64,000 nucleotides of DNA from Lachnospiraceae bacterium (GCA_029054245.1 JAIDFQ010000061.1:1-64000), one strand, 5' to 3'; counted from the stretch's first letter, positions 7,852 through 16,716 are shown. Notes: generated by a model not told the origin, from the letters alone. Made by a program: numbers and translations.

Positions 7852-8694
7852 TTATGTGCCGTACAGATCGTGGTTAACCTCTGTCCGGTAATAGCTGTCC
7901 ATTGTCGCCGGGGCGTTATACAGTGCCGCCAGCAGGTACGCCTTGATATTCCCTACCTTTGTGGTGTTCCTGTCAATACAGCCAAAGACATACTCCAAGT
8001 GGCTGGAATTGATCTTTAAGAACCGGCTCCTCACAACCTCCTTTGGGAAATCATCGCCTGCTATGCGGATATAGGGGCGTTTTGACAAGACTACTTCCAG
8101 CATCAGTTCCACCGTCTCATCCATCCGCTGTTCTCCATACCGTTCCGCTAAGATACCGTACTCAACATTTTCACGAATGATCTCCCTGTATGCTTCTGCC
8201 AGTTCCATCTGATCCATCCCATCCCGGCGGTCTGCCGCCTCCGGCTCTGCCGGATAGATAGATTGATGTGTATTTGATCTGTCTGTGTTTAATTGATCAG
8301 TATTTAATTGTGCGTGTTTTCCCTGTCCTGGTTTTGCCTGTATTGGTTTTACCTGTTCTGGATTTTCCCGTTTAGGTGAATCCTCTTCTTTATCCCCGCT
8401 TACCGGCTTTTCATGTATCATGTATTCGATATCCCCCAGCCGCCCATTTTCAAAGCGGATGCGTTTCCTTGTGAGATACCCATGCTGCTCTAATTCCTTT
8501 AACGTACTTCCAATGGAATCCACACCGTCCTTACAGATGCAGGCAAGCCCCTTTGTTGTATAATCCCAATCCTCCGGAAGCGAAAGCATGAGGGATAAAA
8601 GCCCCTTTGCCTTCAGCGATAGCTTCCCGTTGCGTAAATGGTGGTTGCACATGACAGTGAAATCTTTTGTCTTCTCTACCCTGAATACAGCCAT
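7852..8694 (-). CDS. rep-type winged-helix protein (DUF6017-like)
   Basis: A 280-residue protein with an N-terminal helix-turn-helix of the replication-initiator type common on Firmicutes plasmids and ICEs. Residues ~20-95 contain LSLKAKGLLSLMLSLPEDW, the segment around ISTLKELEQHGYLTR-like helices, and a basic wing; the start MAVFRVEKTKDFTVMCNHHL is characteristic. A low-complexity linker rich in Q, N and T (residues ~125-150) leads to a helical C-terminal domain similar to DUF6017. Role: plasmid or ICE replication, or control of it. It is followed by the ParM/ParR genes, with a 60-base gap. Confidence 0.65.
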   Translation of the reverse strand: MAVFRVEKTKDFTVMCNHHLRNGKLSLKAKGLLSLMLSLPEDWDYTTKGLACICKDGVDSIGSTLKELEQHGYLTRKRIRFENGRLGDIEYMIHEKPVSGDKEEDSPKRENPEQVKPIQAKPGQGKHAQLNTDQLNTDRSNTHQSIYPAEPEAADRRDGMDQMELAEAYREIIRENVEYGILAERYGEQRMDETVELMLEVVLSKRPYIRIAGDDFPKEVVRSRFLKINSSHLEYVFGCIDRNTTKVGNIKAYLLAALYNAPATMDSYYRTEVNHDLYGT

Positions 8695-8715
8695 ATCAAA
8701 ATCCCCCTTCCCTGA

Positions 8716-9255
8716 CTACCGGCTGCGGTCTCTATCCTTACTATGGTCATAGTGCAGATAGCCTCCCGGCGCTACTTTTGCATGTTCCTCTATCCTGATC
8801 TCGCCCTGCCCCTGCCGGTCCTGAAATTTCTGATACCCTGCATCTGTCAGGAAAAGGCGCACCCGGTCTCCTTTATCGCCTGCAAAAGAATCGCCTGAAA
8901 CCACTTCAAAGATGACCATGTGGCGCACTTCCGGGTCAAACCGTTCCAGTGCCATGATGTCATGCCCTTTTAGCTGTTCGGCGCCGGATCTCTGCCTTGC
9001 CTCTGCCATCATCTCACCGACAGTCCTTGCACCTTTGGGCAACCGGTAATTTCTCCGAATGTCATGTACGATCTCCATACACCCGCTATCCGGCAAGGAG
9101 TTCAGCTTTCCTATAAGGCTGTCTGCCGCTTTCCTCCTATCCGGGTCTTTTGCATACCTTGAAGCCATAGCCAGCTCATGCAGGACGGCGTACCACTCAC
9201 TTCCTTCTGTCTGGTACAATACACGCTTTTCCATTTCGTTCAGTTTCAGTTCCAT
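8716..9255 (-). CDS. hypothetical protein, first gene of plasmid-like operon
   Basis: A protein of about 179 residues with no domain I recognise. It is soluble and charged, with a helical N-terminal half and a basic tail rich in D, R and S. The start ATG at 9255 follows GGAAGG at good spacing; a longer frame to 9306 lacks a ribosome binding site. It is first in the operon with the rep-type protein and ParM/ParR. Confidence 0.6.
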   Translation of the reverse strand: MELKLNEMEKRVLYQTEGSEWYAVLHELAMASRYAKDPDRRKAADSLIGKLNSLPDSGCMEIVHDIRRNYRLPKGARTVGEMMAEARQRSGAEQLKGHDIMALERFDPEVRHMVIFEVVSGDSFAGDKGDRVRLFLTDAGYQKFQDRQGQGEIRIEEHAKVAPGGYLHYDHSKDRDRSR

Positions 9256-9585
9256 ATATTTCCTTCCTTCAAATTTCCTCACAAAAAAAGAGCATCCACC
9301 CAGCACAAGATGAAATGCCCTTTAGCTTCTTTTTATTCAATTTGATACTCAAAGCAGTCTGCCGCTGTTATGCGCTTTCTGCTGGTGCAGTTTTACATTC
9401 CCATTTCTGAATGGTAATGTCCATATATTTTCTGTTTAAATTATCATGACAAGTCTATTTTCGCTGTTTTTCAAAATATGCAAATCATTAGTACGTTCCA
9501 ATAAAAAATTCCAAAAATCCCAGTAAATTCAATACTTTTTAAGAGTTTTTTCTTTTAACACAAGAACATATATTATTAGATTTGT
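9256..9585. other. spacer between plasmid-like operon and HNH gene
   Basis: About 330 bp with no gene. It contains the left copy of the ~57-bp repeat (9351-9408), next to which ACATTACCAT and ATGGGAATGT form a small imperfect hairpin on the minus strand. Composition shifts here from GC-richer (operon on the left) to AT-rich (HNH gene), so this is a likely element junction. Confidence 0.5.
9351..9408 (-). repeat. left copy of ~57-bp direct repeat flanking the Septu pair
   Basis: This stretch matches 12164-12220 over its whole length apart from a few substitutions and small gaps. The shared core is AAAGCAG, then TGCCGCTGTTATG, GCTTTCTG, TGGTG and TTACATT. Both copies are in the same orientation, and the DNA between them is the AT-rich ATPase/HNH pair. 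Confidence 0.7.
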
Positions 9586-10437
9586 TTATTGATTTGGTAA
9601 ATACTCATCCCAAAACCAATCACTTTGAATTATTGCATCATACATCGCAGCTTGCCAAGTATTCAAACGTATATGCTCTTTTTCCTCTATGCTTTCTTCT
9701 AAATGCTCAATAGCTAATTCTTTTCCCCCCTTTTCAACCAATCGTTTAAGCCTAAAGAAACATCCTTGAAATTCTTCACATGCCTGCAATTTATACAAAT
9801 CATTCAAGTTAAACTTCTCAAAGTGGTTTTTTGCTCTTTCATATTTTATGTATTCCCATTCTTTTGGGAAATCTACATAAAACTCAAAGGTAACGGGATC
9901 TTCTTCTATTAATTTAGCCTTTATCCAAACTGCATCTGTAAAATCATCATAATATGGATGAATAGTTTCTTCATTGTAGCTATTAAAAGTTTCACTCAAT
10001 TTATCATGATTACAATCGGAGCATGAAGGAACTAAATTAAATGGAGTTACAGCAAATACAGGAAATTTTGCTTTAGGCAAATAATGATCAAGTGTCTGAA
10101 CTCCCCTTTGCCCACAGAATGGACATCTACCAAAGGGTGCTAAAAGCTTAATTGCATCATAATATGGTCTGCCCCTTTCCCCCTTGCGTGCAAATTTATT
10201 ATCATACAGTTTAATCATATCATCCTTTGTTGCCCCACCTGCAATTTTCGTATTTAGAGTAAGTGTACTCAACCTTCCTTCTTCTGCTAGTTCATCATAT
10301 CCTTTACTTTTTCTGCATATTTCCGCTTTACTGGCGGAAATACGCTCTTTAGGTGATCCGGTTCCATCACGCATATTCAATATACAATCTTCTATAATTT
10401 TATCTTGATCAAACTGAGGTTTCTCTAATTTAATCAT
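9586..10437 (-). CDS. ptuB: HNH nuclease of a Septu-like defence pair
   Basis: A 283-residue protein with a zinc-bound HNH nuclease core: CPFC at residues ~105-108, DHYLPK at ~117-122 with the catalytic His, an Asn near 134, and CSDCNH at ~139-144. The DHYLPK...FP and CSDC...H pattern, and the ATPase gene directly upstream, match PtuB of Septu phage-defence systems. The start is set at 10437, where ATG overlaps the ATPase stop and GAGG lies nine bases upstream; two further in-frame ATGs up to 10452 are possible. PtuB is expected to cut DNA once its ATPase partner senses infection. No reverse transcriptase is nearby, so a retron version is unlikely. Confidence 0.8.
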   Translation of the reverse strand: MIKLEKPQFDQDKIIEDCILNMRDGTGSPKERISASKAEICRKSKGYDELAEEGRLSTLTLNTKIAGGATKDDMIKLYDNKFARKGERGRPYYDAIKLLAPFGRCPFCGQRGVQTLDHYLPKAKFPVFAVTPFNLVPSCSDCNHDKLSETFNSYNEETIHPYYDDFTDAVWIKAKLIEEDPVTFEFYVDFPKEWEYIKYERAKNHFEKFNLNDLYKLQACEEFQGCFFRLKRLVEKGGKELAIEHLEESIEEKEHIRLNTWQAAMYDAIIQSDWFWDEYLPNQ

Positions 10438-12004
10438 CTTCATCTTCCTCATTTGTTTCTTTGTCGTACATATACGCTTTTAATATAGCACGTGCTTCTT
10501 TTCCCAGTTCATTTCCAAAGTATTTTAAAGCTCTGCTATATGAACTTTTTTCTTTTGCCGCCTGCTGTAACATTTTATGAAATCCAGAATTTTCAACCTC
10601 ATATCCGAAAATCTCGCTTGTTAATTCTCCTAAATTTTCGCCAAATGTTTCTATTTGTGGACGTTCATTAATTAAATATTCTCCTGACCGCCTTAGTATC
10701 CATACACATTTTTTAGGCACTTCTTGTACAATAACAGGTGAATGTGTTGCAATGATGCCTACTCCGTTTCTATATATCAACAAATTAGACAATGCCCTAA
10801 TAAATGCCGACACTAATGGCGGATGTAGATGTTCTTCTGGTTCATCCAACAGAACTAACGTTTTCTCTTCAACTAAATCTATTAGCTTTGCTATTGTAAG
10901 CAAAATAACTTTATGCCCCGAACTCAAATTAATAAATTGAGGTTCTATTTTTTGTCTATAACACTCTCTGTCAATTCTATTTCTATACTGAATAACACTT
11001 TCGTTTTCTTCTCTCGGACATTCGGAACGAATTTGCTTTTTCATCATTTCATCATTACCAAGCGAAGTCCACCTCTTTATTTTTAAATCCTGAAAAGTAT
11101 TATCCGATTCCAAAACATCAATCATTTCATCCCACAATTTATGTTTTGCTCCTTTTACAATTTTATAAAAGCTGTCAAAGAAGTCTGATGCTAACTGAAT
11201 TCGGCTCTTTACCGACTTTTTCCCAACAAGACCTACAAATGTATAAGGAACTGGATAGTCCTCTTCAAAATCTGTCTCATTTATTGACATATCAAATGCA
11301 CTGAAAGAAACAAAAACAACATTAGCAAAATCATTTGTCCATTCTGTTTCAAAAATACCATATTGTTGCTCATGATCTGCTACCTCTAATGCCATTAGCA
11401 TTTGTTTTAAAATAGTTGTTTTACCAACACCATTTTTTCCTATTAATACATGAATATTGGTTGGCGGTACTTTTTTACATTCAACACTAAAACTCAATAC
11501 TATATTTTCATTAGTAATCGGACTTTTCTGAGGCAACGTATATGTAAAATCATAATCTGTTAATCTGGCACCCCCATTTGCTATACGATTAAACTGTCTC
11601 CTAACCATACTTATAGTAATATCTCTTAATAACGAAACTCGTGTTACATCGTACTCTCTTACTTCCTCAAATAGTTCCAAGTTAAATGCAATATCATTCA
11701 TTGCCTTTAAATACTCTTCACGAAAAGAATATTTTTTTAACTTTTCATAATATTCTTCATTTTCACCCAATGAGAAAAAATCTTCTTCCAATTCTGTAAA
11801 CTCTTCTGGCAATTCCGGTCGCCTTTCTTGCTGTTGTCTCCTTGCAATTTTAACCCCGCCAATACGTTGTTGCTTTCCATCTCTGAAATAAACAACTTGA
11901 AATAAAGTTTCATACGTAAACCAATCATCCCACTTATCATTTAATAAATATATGATTTTTCCTGATTCATTTATATCAATTTTATCTGCTACTCGGAAAC
12001 GCAT
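10430..12004 (-). CDS. ptuA: AAA/ABC-type ATPase of a Septu-like defence pair
   Basis: A 524-residue ABC/SMC-like ATPase. Walker A (IGKNGVGKTT) lies near residue 190, the signature-like LSSGHK near 360, and Walker B TLVLLDEPEEHLHP near 385, followed by the THSP switch region. This OLD/RecF-like layout with an HNH gene directly downstream is the PtuA/PtuB arrangement. ATG at 12004 is chosen because GGGGAG precedes it by 11 bases; an upstream ATG at 12037 has no such site. Role: nucleotide-dependent sensor that controls the HNH nuclease. The gene is AT-rich compared with the genes on both sides, which suggests recent transfer. Confidence 0.8.
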   Translation of the reverse strand: MRFRVADKIDINESGKIIYLLNDKWDDWFTYETLFQVVYFRDGKQQRIGGVKIARRQQQERRPELPEEFTELEEDFFSLGENEEYYEKLKKYSFREEYLKAMNDIAFNLELFEEVREYDVTRVSLLRDITISMVRRQFNRIANGGARLTDYDFTYTLPQKSPITNENIVLSFSVECKKVPPTNIHVLIGKNGVGKTTILKQMLMALEVADHEQQYGIFETEWTNDFANVVFVSFSAFDMSINETDFEEDYPVPYTFVGLVGKKSVKSRIQLASDFFDSFYKIVKGAKHKLWDEMIDVLESDNTFQDLKIKRWTSLGNDEMMKKQIRSECPREENESVIQYRNRIDRECYRQKIEPQFINLSSGHKVILLTIAKLIDLVEEKTLVLLDEPEEHLHPPLVSAFIRALSNLLIYRNGVGIIATHSPVIVQEVPKKCVWILRRSGEYLINERPQIETFGENLGELTSEIFGYEVENSGFHKMLQQAAKEKSSYSRALKYFGNELGKEARAILKAYMYDKETNEEDEDD

Positions 12005-12099
12005 AAGAATAGTTTCTCCCCACGTTATTTTTATCAATATTATATCATGATTTATTAAGTAAAAATAGATGCCTAAAACTTTTCCAAAATAATATAAGA

Positions 12100-12123
12100 A
12101 CTATCCAAACACACTTGAATAGT
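12100..12123 (-). terminator. possible hairpin upstream of ATPase gene
   Basis: ACTAT-CAA (12100 onward) pairs with TTG-ATAGT (to 12123) with one mismatch. On the minus strand it is followed by a T-rich stretch. It could terminate transcription from the truncated Fic gene before the ATPase gene. The stem is short, so confidence is low. Confidence 0.3.
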
Positions 12124-12163
12124 CCTTATCCTTCATTACGTAATTCCATTTTCTTTTACATAC

Positions 12164-12220
12164 AAAGCAGTTTGCCGCTGTTATGCTGCTTTCTGTTGGT
12201 GTCTCAATGTTACATTTCCA
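12164..12220 (-). repeat. right copy of ~57-bp direct repeat, overlapping the Fic 3' end
   Basis: This is the partner of 9351-9408. It supplies the last ten codons of the Fic gene (VTLRHQQKAA and stop), replacing the normal continuation of the catalytic motif. The opposite copy reads NVKLHQQKAH in the equivalent frame. Confidence 0.7.
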
Positions 12221-12903
12221 TCAATAAAAGGGTGAATCCCCTCGAATTCAATATGGAACCGTGCAAGCCTGGTAATGATATGCTCCGCACTATTTCTATA
12301 AGCCTCCAGCAACTGTTCCATCTTAGGCTGAATCAGATATGGCTGTACCGGTTCATGTTTCGCACCCATAATTCTGACAGGAACTTTTCTGTAAACCCCA
12401 CGATCCTCCCGTTTATCCGCCAATACAAGATAATGAATCTGCTTGATGATACTCTCTGATAAAGGTACCTGCTCTTTTACCAAATCCCGCACAAAATCAA
12501 ATGCCTCTTTATGCCCGACTGCCTCCATATGGTCTTTTAACGGCTTCCTGTCAATCGTCAGACCACGCAAAACCATATCCGTCTCACGCAGGGTCAGAGT
12601 ATTTCCCTCAATTGCATTGGAATTATAGGTGTACTCAACAATAAACTCCTCTGTCAGACGTTCCAATTCTCCCTCTGTCAGCGGGCGTCTGGTATCCAGT
12701 TCTCTTTTCTTCCTTTCTATAGCCGTCAGTAAACTTTCTGTCGCTTTAAACCGTCCATCCTCTGGTTTTCTTGCATCTGCTGGAATCATCCAATTGCGTC
12801 CTTCATGGGTGACACCGGATACTTTTCCTTCTGCGCATAATATACGCACACGCCTGTCAGAAATCCCCCATTTCTCTGCAGCCTGTTTTACTGTCATATA
12901 CAT
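12181..12903 (-). pseudogene. Fic-family protein truncated in the catalytic motif
   Basis: The first 45 residues form an excisionase-type helix-turn-helix (MTVKQAAEKWGISDRRVRI). The Fic region follows, with an N-terminal inhibitory-like motif (SNAIEGN near residue 95) and the start of the catalytic loop, IHPFIDGN, near residue 225. Family members continue GNGRTGRLL; here the frame instead reads VTLRHQQKAA and stops, because foreign repeat sequence begins at this point. The Arg residues needed for nucleotide binding are therefore missing, and AMP transfer should be lost. The N-terminal DNA-binding part could still be made. The truncation coincides with the right boundary of the Septu-carrying insert. 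Confidence 0.75.
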
Positions 12904-13324
12904 AAATAGCAGCCCTCGCTTTCCAAAACATTATATCCCCTTTTCGGAACAATATCAATCAAATAGGAACAATATTCATTGTTTTACGGAATAAAACAGA
13001 TTCGAAAATACAATTTATGTTTTCCGAATCTTGATTCCTACTTTTTAATAGAGGATAGCCTATTTATCAGCTTCATTTTACTATTTGCTGTATCTTTTTT
13101 CAAATACTTACACCGTATGGATAGCACATGCCTGCAGAGCATATAATCCATTATTTCTTTTCTTCTATAAAATTATTAAAACTCCTGTAATAACGAAAGT
13201 CTCAAATTGTCTTCATGTATATATAAAAAGGTTATAACTACGAAGAACCAACAAATTTTTATCTGCTGGCTCTATGTACATTCATATTTCACTGTTACAC
13301 TTACTTTTTTTAATTTACAATATC
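12904..13324. other. spacer, nothing recognised
   Basis: About 420 AT-rich bases between the Fic gene and the kinase relic. I see no coding frame with a recognisable product and no strong repeat. The part next to 12903 must hold the Fic promoter; GAGGG lies upstream of its ATG. Confidence 0.4.
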
Positions 13325-13743
13325 CTATATTTCTTCACTTTCTACAATATCTCTTGCAATTTTCATAATTGCTGTAGTAATCGAGGAAAAACCATCCCAA
13401 CTGCTAACAACCGCTTTTCTTTCATGAGCATATCGTAAAAAAACAAATGCATCACTAATTTCTTCTAGCACGAATTCAAAATTATCTTTTTTATATTTCC
13501 CAAATGCAAATCCCTATGGATAATACCTGCATCATGAACATCTTTCATCCCTAAAAGCAATTCATTAATTAAATGCAAAAACATATCATCTGTCACAAAA
13601 GGATTGTTGTCAGCCAAAAAAGTTATCACTGACAGCTTTTCGATATATATGAGAAAGCAACAGGGACATAAAGAAACTAAATCATCCAGTCTGCTTCTTA
13701 TGATTTGTTCTTGATTATCCTGCTCTTTAAATACTTTTCCAAA
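13325..13743 (-). pseudogene. protein kinase-like relic
   Basis: Read on the minus strand, one frame gives GKVFKEQDNQ, then a stretch ending VHDAGIIHRDLHLGNI, which is the catalytic loop (HRDLxxxN) of a eukaryotic-type Ser/Thr kinase or related phosphotransferase. Right after it a frameshift at an A-run is needed to go on into KDNFEFVLEEISD and a helical tail ending at the stop at 13325-13327. The DFG region and most of the C-lobe are absent, and the 5' end is lost at the flavodoxin gene. It is a dead gene with both a truncation and an internal deletion. Confidence 0.6.
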
Positions 13744-14400
13744 CTATTTAATCCCCATACTTCCAAGCCACTCTTCTATCGCATCTCTGGAAGTTCCAGC
13801 TTCAAAACGCCGCCCATCCATCCACCTGGCCGAGTCAGAACAAAGTTCATGAAGATTCGTTGCACTGGAGCCAATCCCGCTGCTATGGGAGGTACAGAAC
13901 GGAACGATTGTCTTACCGGAAAAATCATAGCTTTCCAAAAAGGTACTGATAATTCTGGGAGCCTGCCCATGCCATATGGGATAGCCGATCAGTATGGTAT
14001 CATAGGAATCCATATTTTCCACACTGCCTGATATGGCAGGACGGGAACTAGGATCCTCCTGCTCTTTATCAGCACGGCCGCCCGTATAATATGCCAGATC
14101 TGCCTCTGTGTAAGGATCTTCTGCCACAATCTCATAGAGATCTGCCCCCAGAATCTCTGCTGCGTATTCCGCCAACGGCTGCGTTGTTCCGGTACATGAA
14201 AAATATGCAACCAAAGTTCTTGTTCCCATTTCTGCCTCCTGTAACACCGCAGATTGCTCCACTGTTTCCTGCGTAATATCCTGTACTTCTTCAGACTGGA
14301 CAGCTGCCAAATCCTGCCTTTCTGATGCAGCAGAATTACTGCAGGCAACTAAGCTAAAAACCATTACAAAAGAAAGCAGCAAACTGACTACTCTTTTCAT
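13744..14400 (-). CDS. lipoprotein flavodoxin
   Basis: A 218-residue protein with a lipoprotein signal peptide (MKRVVSLLLSFVMVFSLVAC, lipobox ending at Cys20), a polar linker and a flavodoxin fold. LVAYFSCTGTT near residue 70 is the phosphate-binding loop for FMN, and a GYPIWHG segment forms the second flavin contact. It should be an electron carrier anchored outside the membrane, which is unusual for flavodoxins but known in clostridia. Its ATG overlaps the stop of the iron-sulfur flavoprotein gene (TAATG). It is last in a four-gene operon with an acetyltransferase and a lipoprotein aldo/keto reductase, driven by the conserved promoter at 16603-16669. Confidence 0.8.
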   Translation of the reverse strand: MKRVVSLLLSFVMVFSLVACSNSAASERQDLAAVQSEEVQDITQETVEQSAVLQEAEMGTRTLVAYFSCTGTTQPLAEYAAEILGADLYEIVAEDPYTEADLAYYTGGRADKEQEDPSSRPAISGSVENMDSYDTILIGYPIWHGQAPRIISTFLESYDFSGKTIVPFCTSHSSGIGSSATNLHELCSDSARWMDGRRFEAGTSRDAIEEWLGSMGIK

Positions 14401-14987
14401 TATCCATTCCGCCTTTCTTCCAGAGCCTTAAGCAAATATGCCATATTCCGCCCCAGACTTCTCATAGTTTCCATACCTTCCTGATCCTCCGAAACCTCCC
14501 CCGGCATCCGTCCGTATGCCATGGGCCAGTAGGAAGAGCCAACGATAAACATATCCTGCAGCATGAAAAAATGGTTCATGGCATCCAAAGTGTTCAATGC
14601 CCCGCCACGGCGTCCCGCCGTCACCGCCGCACCTACTTTATGCCGAAGCAGATTTTCACTCCGGTTCATATCCGCCACAACCGATGCCCGCTCCAGAAAC
14701 GCCTGCATATTTGCGGAAATATTGGCGGTATATACCGGCGAGCCCAAAAGGATTCCGTCCGCCTGTACCATCTTTTCATAGATTTCCTGAAACATATCCT
14801 TTTTATGGACACAGTTCTTTTTCCCGCCACAGGCCCAGCAGGCTTTACAGGGTTCTATAATCTTACCGGCGAGCTGTACCATCTCTGTTTCTATTCCCTC
14901 TTTATTCAGTTCCTCAAATACCGCACCTATAAGAAGCGCTGTGTTTCCATCCTTTCTCGCACTGCTGTTAATTGCTAAAACCTTCAT
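14400..14987 (-). CDS. iron-sulfur flavoprotein / NADPH-dependent FMN reductase family
   Basis: A 195-residue flavodoxin-fold protein. MKVLAINSSARKDGNT is the FMN phosphate loop; CKACWACGGKKNC near residue 50 is a cysteine cluster of the type that binds a 4Fe-4S centre in iron-sulfur flavoproteins; GSPVYTANISANMQAF follows. The start ATG at 14987 has GGAGG at good spacing; an upstream frame is open to 15062 without a site. Likely a cytoplasmic flavin-based electron carrier. It sits between the broken aldo/keto reductase gene and the flavodoxin lipoprotein gene in the same operon. Confidence 0.8.
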   Translation of the reverse strand: MKVLAINSSARKDGNTALLIGAVFEELNKEGIETEMVQLAGKIIEPCKACWACGGKKNCVHKKDMFQEIYEKMVQADGILLGSPVYTANISANMQAFLERASVVADMNRSENLLRHKVGAAVTAGRRGGALNTLDAMNHFFMLQDMFIVGSSYWPMAYGRMPGEVSEDQEGMETMRSLGRNMAYLLKALEERRNG

Positions 14988-15024
14988 ATTCGTTTCCTCC
15001 ATTTCTCTCTCATACAAATTATTT

Positions 15025-15978
15025 TTAGTACCAGTCATGTTTTTCGTTCCGATCCAGACCACCTATACGGTCCATTTCCTCTTCTGTCAGTTCAAAATCA
15101 AACAATTCTGTATTCTCCTTTATATGGTCAGGGTTGCCAGACCCCGGTATTACCACCACCCCTTTTTGCAGATTCCAGCGTAAGATAACCTGTGCGGAAG
15201 ATTTTCCGTGAGCCTATGCAATTTCCGTTATCACCTCGTTGTTCAGAAGTTCTGCTGTATATCCTCTGCCGCCCAGGGGATACCATCCCTGCACCACAAT
15301 GCCAAGACCATGAATATAGGGGATTACATCATTCTCTTGATAATAGGGATGAATCTCATTCTGAACCAGCGCCGGGGTAATATTTACCTGGGGCAGAAAT
15401 TCCTCCAGTTCTTCCACATACCAGTTTGACAAACCAAGGGAACGGATTTTTCCGTCCTCCACTGCTTTTTCCATAGCAAGATAAGCATCTACATCGCCTG
15501 TGCCCGGATGGTGGAGCAGCATCATATCTATATATTCGATATCCAGCTTTGCAAGAGCTTCTTCAATGGCAGCTTCCGGGTTGGAAAACTGATTGGGGTA
15601 CAGCTTTGTAATGACAAAGATTTCCTCCCTGGGAATGCCGGAATTTCTCACTGCCTCCCCTACACTTTCTTCATTGTGGTACATGTACGCGGTGTCAATC
15701 AGGCGGACACCGCTGTTTAAAGCCGCTGTAACCGAATCCACACATACCTCACCTGTCAGACTGTAAGTACCGAGTCCGTATATAGGCATTTCGTATCCAC
15801 TATTAAGCATTACTCTCTTTGATTCAAAATCAAAAGAAATACTCTCTTCCACTGTTTCACTCCTTCCTGAGTCCATATGTCCATTGTCTTCTGTCATCTT
15901 CTGATTCTCTGATCGACCGCATCCAGATACAGCCAAAACAAAAGCACAAGACAGTGCCATGCAAATCCATTTTTTCAT
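15025..15978 (-). pseudogene. lipoprotein aldo/keto reductase with an in-frame amber stop
   Basis: The first 254 codons encode a lipoprotein signal (VSGC lipobox) and an aldo/keto reductase barrel with the expected catalytic residues: DTAYMY (Asp and Tyr), ITKLYP (Lys) and LLHHPG (His). At 15214-15216 a TAG stop interrupts the gene, but the same frame continues without shift for about 62 codons ([18 protein letters not shown], then [10 protein letters not shown], ending HDWY and TAA at 15025-15027). The missing part holds the NADPH-binding RWNLQ...IPGS region. Most simply one AAG or CAG codon became TAG, so this is a single-nonsense pseudogene unless the codon is read through. Gene order is kept: the acetyltransferase stop is two bases upstream. 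Confidence 0.8.
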
Positions 15979-15979
15979 T

Positions 15980-16567
15980 TCAAACCTCCTTAGAAACTTT
16001 TTTTATAACCTTTGCAGGGACACCGCCCACCACAGTCAACTCCGCAACATCACATGTCACTACAGCACCAGCCGCTACCACAGCCCAGTCTCCAATTGTC
16101 ACTCCGGGCAGAATGGTGGCATTGGAACCAATCCACACATGATTTCCGATTGTAATTGGTGCATAATGATTTTTACGATTTTTGTCAGGATGAAGATCAT
16201 GGTTAATTGTTGCCAGCACTACATTGTGTCCGATCAGCACTCCATTCCCAATTGTAATTCCTCCTTGATCCTGAAAATGACAGCCGGAATTGATAAAAAC
16301 ATCTTTTCCGATGCTGATATTCTTTCCAAAGTCCGTATAAAACGGAGGAAACAGCCGGAAAGTATCATCAATTTTCTTTCCTGTCAGCCGCCCCATAATC
16401 TCTCGGATTTCCTCTGGAGTATGATATTGATTGTTTATTTCCATCTCAATCCGAATTGCTTCCTGACAAAGTGAATCAAAAAACATCTGCCAGTCTGGCC
16501 TGCATGCAGCATCTCCTTCTTCACCCTGAAACGCTTCTATTATGTCCTCTATAATCACACCAATCAC
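15980..16567 (-). CDS. sugar O-acetyltransferase-like (left-handed beta-helix)
   Basis: A 195-residue hexapeptide-repeat acetyltransferase of the maltose/galactoside acetyltransferase type. The hexapeptide repeats run from residue ~80 ([13 protein letters not shown]) through [22 protein letters not shown], with His in the NHDLHPD loop as the catalytic base. The N-terminal helix pair carries family features around [14 protein letters not shown]. It is the first gene of the four-gene redox operon, directly under a promoter that matches those of two other units in this region. An acetyl acceptor cannot be told from sequence. Confidence 0.85.
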   Translation of the reverse strand: MIGVIIEDIIEAFQGEEGDAACRPDWQMFFDSLCQEAIRIEMEINNQYHTPEEIREIMGRLTGKKIDDTFRLFPPFYTDFGKNISIGKDVFINSGCHFQDQGGITIGNGVLIGHNVVLATINHDLHPDKNRKNHYAPITIGNHVWIGSNATILPGVTIGDWAVVAAGAVVTCDVAELTVVGGVPAKVIKKVSKEV

Positions 16568-16602
16568 TCCTTGTAAACTGCTGTTGTGTTTTTTGTTATT
16601 TC

Positions 16603-16669
16603 ATTATAAATACTTTTAGATTAGATATCAAATACATATATAATATTGAAATCAATACCAAAAAAGTAT
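16603..16669 (-). promoter_or_regulatory. LysR-type promoter a (acetyltransferase operon)
   Basis: On the minus strand: a 15-bp dyad (ATAC-N7-GTAT, plus coordinates 16655-16669), 23 bases, TTGATA (16626-16631), 17 bases, TATAAT (16603-16608). The same four parts with the same three spacings occur before the 85-residue gene and the HgdB-like operon. A T-N11-A dyad upstream of -35 is the usual LysR activator site. Confidence 0.75.
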
Positions 16670-16716
16670 TCAATTTGCACACAATGTTCCAATCTCCTTT
16701 ACATTAAATTTTACTA

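Noticed and set aside
9586-12004. Retron with PtuA/PtuB effectors
   Set aside because: No reverse transcriptase or structured ncRNA region is present beside the pair.
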